Shown: piece after piece, positions 34,724 to 35,664 of the stretch
Layout: each line of letters opens with the position of its first letter
Position numbering within the stretch: position 1 is the stretch's first letter
Assembly: GCA_006844705.1 (NCBI GenBank)
Contig: SPJS01000251.1
Span: 1 to 35,664, forward strand
Length of the DNA stretch: 35,664 nt
DNA from: Methylococcaceae bacterium
GTDB taxonomy: Bacteria > Pseudomonadota > Gammaproteobacteria > Methylococcales > Methylomonadaceae
Direction: 5' to 3'
Notes under the pieces: generated by a model
Told to the model about the DNA's origin: nothing
Databases searched by the model: none
The model's input: the letters and a program-made list of their open reading frames with translations, nothing else
Translations under genes and position numbers: made by a program

Positions 34724-35239
34724 GTCATTATCCAGCGCCTGTTTGCAATGCAACATGGCTTTTGCCAGCAGTTTATTCACCATTGAGCGTGATATCCCCA
34801 TGCGCTCAGCAATTTGCAGATAAGTCAGGCCATGCACACTATGTAAAATAAATGCTGTCCGACAATTTTCCGGTAAGTCGTCCATCGCGTTTCTCAACAG
34901 ATGGAGTCTTTCCTCGGCCATCAACGTGCGCTCAGCCACTGAAACCGGTAACGGGCTATGAGCGTATTGCTGATGGTCTAATGTCTGTTCAATATAACGT
35001 GACCTGACAAGCAGTTTTCGTTGGTAATCAATCGCCAGGTTTTGTGCAATATGGAAGGCAAACGCACGCGCATTATCCAGTGGCGCTTCATTAATTTTCT
35101 TGTGTAAACGTAAATAGGTTTCGTGGGTCAACTCCTCCGCAGTTTCCGTGCATTTCAAACGATATTTTAAAAAGCGGAACAAATCCTTCGCCAGGGACTC
35201 CGTCCAGAATTCGGTAAACGTAGGCTTCCTCGCATCCAT
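34721..35239 (-). CDS. ECF RNA polymerase sigma factor, FecI-like
   Basis: 172 residues from ATG 35239, which has an AGAGG ribosome site about 10 bases upstream; a GTG at 35248 would add three residues but is only one base from that site. Sigma-70 region 2 (FRFLKYRLKCTETAEELTHETYLRL, AFHIAQNLAIDYQRK) and region 4 (LPENCRTAFILHSVHGLTYLQIAERMGIS, then SMVNKLLAKAM) are clear. FecI-type sigma factors transcribe receptor genes in response to the FecA-FecR signal. The stop codon comes from the adjoining MITE-like repeat, so the native C-terminus may have been altered by a few residues. Confidence 0.92.
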   Translation of the reverse strand: MDARKPTFTEFWTESLAKDLFRFLKYRLKCTETAEELTHETYLRLHKKINEAPLDNARAFAFHIAQNLAIDYQRKLLVRSRYIEQTLDHQQYAHSPLPVSVAERTLMAEERLHLLRNAMDDLPENCRTAFILHSVHGLTYLQIAERMGISRSMVNKLLAKAMLHCKQALDND

Positions 35240-35253
35240 AATCCGCACGCCTC

Positions 35254-35664
35254 TTAGGCAAAAATTTCCGACAACGCCGGACTGACTGAACCGATAATCA
35301 TCGGTGCCAATACTGAAGTTAATTGCGGCAGTTTGCTTAAAACCAATTGTGCAGGCGATGTTACCCCGCCGTCTTCAATTGTTTGCTGGCCATTTTGCTT
35401 GCGTTCAATGGTGTGCAAATGATAAGCAATAGGTAAGTACAAGGCGGCCATGGTGATGGAATAGCATATCCCCCAGTATTGAATAATAGCCATCAGTAAG
35501 GCTTTCAGCTGATTCATTTCCTCAAATCCGCTGACCATATACAGCGGCCAGCTTAACCACAACTGCATATGAATCAAACCCACAATCATAACGATAGATG
35601 CAATCTGCATCAGTTCATTTAAGGTATGTAAGCGCCGCCGGGTCACAGTTAACGTTTCATTTTG
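35254..35664 (-). CDS. small membrane protein of unknown function, 5' end probably outside the window
   Basis: At least 130 residues from GTG 35646, but the frame stays open to the window edge (QNETLTVT precedes), so the true start may lie beyond. Two hydrophobic segments (about 13-35 and 47-70) and a weaker C-terminal one (SVLAPMIIGSVSPALSEIF) are seen. I recognise no family. The stop is a few bases from the ECF sigma gene start on the same strand, so it could be co-transcribed with it or belong to an upstream operon. Confidence 0.6.
   Translation of the reverse strand, partial: QNETLTVTRRRLHTLNELMQIASIVMIVGLIHMQLWLSWPLYMVSGFEEMNQLKALLMAIIQYWGICYSITMAALYLPIAYHLHTIERKQNGQQTIEDGGVTSPAQLVLSKLPQLTSVLAPMIIGSVSPALSEIFA

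Noticed and set aside
33489..35239. An intact iron-citrate uptake (fec) operon.
   Set aside because: The receptor lacks plug and barrel, and no fecBCDE-like transport genes are present.

Overview
This looks like chromosomal DNA of a free-living gammaproteobacterium. The evidence is the set of recognisable proteins (AmpD, PpnN, MoaC/D/E, FecI/FecR, a Crp-type regulator, a Tim44-like protein), the moderate base composition and the density of signalling genes. I cannot name a genus. No rRNA, tRNA, CRISPR array, complete insertion sequence or prophage was seen, and no canonical GC-hairpin-plus-U-run terminator was found.

Left part (1-4223): a toxin-first HigB/HigA-type toxin-antitoxin pair with a perfect palindrome upstream. 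Next come molybdopterin genes in two divergent units: moaD-moaE on the minus strand, and moaC on the plus strand overlapping an orphan tungstate-type ABC permease gene. ampD and a divergent gene for an uncharacterised multi-pass membrane protein starting MCFSA follow.

Phosphosignalling island (4225-16201): on the minus strand, Hpt, a lone receiver and a 1317-residue hybrid histidine kinase form an apparent phosphorelay. Divergent from it is a tight five-gene plus-strand operon: a PAS histidine kinase; three proteins with similar receivers joined to different outputs (HDOD, PP2C/SpoIIE phosphatase, HD-GYP); and a second kinase whose N-terminal receiver has Glu where the phospho-acceptor Asp should be.

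Middle (16229-21792): ppnN, a methyltransferase and a Tim44-like exported protein on the minus strand. A 144-bp MITE-like repeat lies between ppnN and the methyltransferase gene, and a gene-poor stretch of about 0.8 kb follows the Tim44-like gene. Then come a Crp/Fnr-family regulator with an intact cyclic-nucleotide pocket and an HD-domain hydrolase.

Cyclic-nucleotide island (21827-30643), the most unusual part: on one side, an 1141-residue FecR-TPR-outer-membrane-barrel protein and a 12-cysteine secreted protein. Divergent from these, a CHASE2 class III nucleotide cyclase is followed by a three-domain fusion of glutaminase, STAS and cyclic-nucleotide-binding domain. The layout suggests an envelope sensor that drives cyclic-nucleotide synthesis, with the nucleotide read by a glutaminase enzyme. 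The cyclase carries Glu and Ser at the two purine-specifying positions, so cGMP is a real possibility. A CRP-like half-conserved site and a dyad over a promoter lie in the divergent spacer.

Right end (30774-35664, minus strand): a class III-type sirtuin and a thioredoxin-fold protein, then a decayed Fec-type surface-signalling locus (ECF sigma factor, FecR anti-sigma, receptor). The receptor gene keeps only its signalling domain and is joined out of frame to the C-terminal part of a BNR/sialidase-like protein. A second copy of the MITE-like repeat sits between the sigma and anti-sigma genes and supplies the sigma stop codon. The last gene runs off the window.
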